Shown: in pieces, positions 63,611 to 64,000 of the stretch
Layout: every line of letters starts with the position of its first letter
How positions within the stretch are numbered: the first letter of the stretch is position 1
NCBI GenBank assembly: GCA_002077045.2
Contig: KZ111157.1
Location: 666,383 to 730,382 of the forward strand
Direction of reading: 5' to 3'
Source: Rachicladosporium sp. CCFEE 5018
Lineage: Eukaryota; Ascomycota; Dothideomycetes; Cladosporiales; Cladosporiaceae
Length of the DNA stretch: 64,000 nt
Program-made: the position numbers and the translations under genes
Notes under the pieces: generated by a model
What the model was told of the DNA's origin: nothing
Database searches by the model: none
Seen by the model: only the letters and a program-made list of their open reading frames with translations

Positions 63611-64000
63611 GTACTGTTAGTTGTAGAAACTGATACTTGCCGCGAAGGAACTTTCGCTGGAAGGTCTCATTGTGCATTCTCCAAAATCTGTGCACGACTT
63701 GCTACTTTCTGACTTTGATCGCCTCGATGCTTGGAGTCCCGGAGAAGCACAACGAGGGCGTGGAGACGCCTAGGTGATGGTTTGGAAGACATTCTTAATG
63801 GTAGATCCTTAGATAGCTGACTCGTCCTTCAACGAGTTGTACAGTAGTAGCAGAGCTTTCACTGCGTCTTCTGCGTTGAGCGCGCCGCTCTCGCGACATC
63901 TTGTTGCAGATTACTTGGAGTACTGCGCTGTCAACATCAAAGCGAGTGCAAGTACATATACTTCTCGGCACGGAGCTTTAAGCTTACCTATATCGTTGAT
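63611..64000. other. Right-edge region, possible 3' exon of a minus-strand gene
   Basis: On the minus strand from about 63900 to a TAA at 63811-63809, the frame CRESGALNAEDAVKALLLLY then NSLKDESAI looks like the C-terminal end of a protein. An acceptor-like CAACAAG lies just upstream. Everything 5' of it would be outside the window. This is weak evidence. The rest of the interval shows no feature. Confidence 0.25.

Noticed and set aside
1..64000. CRISPR arrays, bacterial operons, insertion sequences, secondary-metabolite cluster
   Set aside because: Spliceosomal introns and eukaryotic gene content rule out prokaryotic features. No polyketide or peptide synthetase, transposase or reverse transcriptase was recognised.

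Overview
This is a window of a filamentous ascomycete nuclear genome. Genes are compact and sit on both strands. Introns are short (about 50-60 nt), with GT donors and a recurrent GCTGAC or CTGAC branch site. Proteins resemble Pezizomycotina orthologues (ApsA/Num1, Src1, fungal FEN1, GH76, GH128, Kex2-type secreted proteins). The overall character suggests a Dothideomycete, perhaps Mycosphaerellales/Capnodiales; that placement is inference, since no marker was searched.

Layout, left to right. 1-12.2 kb: a JHD1-type histone demethylase (cut by the left edge), the splicing factor SF3B6/p14, a small secreted protein, the checkpoint protein MAD1 and a Num1/ApsA cortical PH protein. 12.2-17.4 kb: gene-poor DNA with a decayed BTB gene and a short-chain dehydrogenase. 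17.4-21.6 kb: a U2 snRNA gene split by a spliceosome-type intron, divergent from the DEAH helicase gene PRP2. 21.6-29.3 kb: an ankyrin protein, UDP-glucose:glycoprotein glucosyltransferase (C-terminal RDEL) and a conserved nuclear protein with an in-frame TGA. 29.7-33 kb: an accessory-looking cluster of five small, intronless, mutually related proteins that I cannot assign. 33.5-44.3 kb: FEN1, UBC4/5, a hotdog thioesterase, a DDHD phospholipase, a RING-ankyrin protein and the inner nuclear membrane protein Src1. 44.3-54.4 kb: small membrane proteins, ribosomal protein eL42, fimbrin, glutaryl-CoA dehydrogenase (last intron lacks an AG acceptor) and arginase. 54.4-64 kb: a hypothetical protein, a Yippee-domain protein, a BRCT protein, a GH76 mannanase, a GH128 glucanase and an alpha/beta hydrolase.

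Most genes are ordinary housekeeping loci with no operon logic. Three parts of the splicing machinery lie within 16 kb: p14, which contacts the branch site; U2 snRNA, which pairs with it; and Prp2, which remodels the spliceosome afterwards.

The main discovery is the U2 gene. It is interrupted by a 57-nt GC-AG intron exactly inside the branch-site-recognition sequence GUAGUA, so U2 maturation should depend on pre-existing U2. The second is the tandem family of five orphan proteins at 29.8-33.0 kb. Three other loci carry single-site lesions in otherwise intact frames: a TAA, a TGA and a lost acceptor AG. These need read-level verification. All exon limits were derived by eye from splice signals, reading-frame closure and remembered family sequences.
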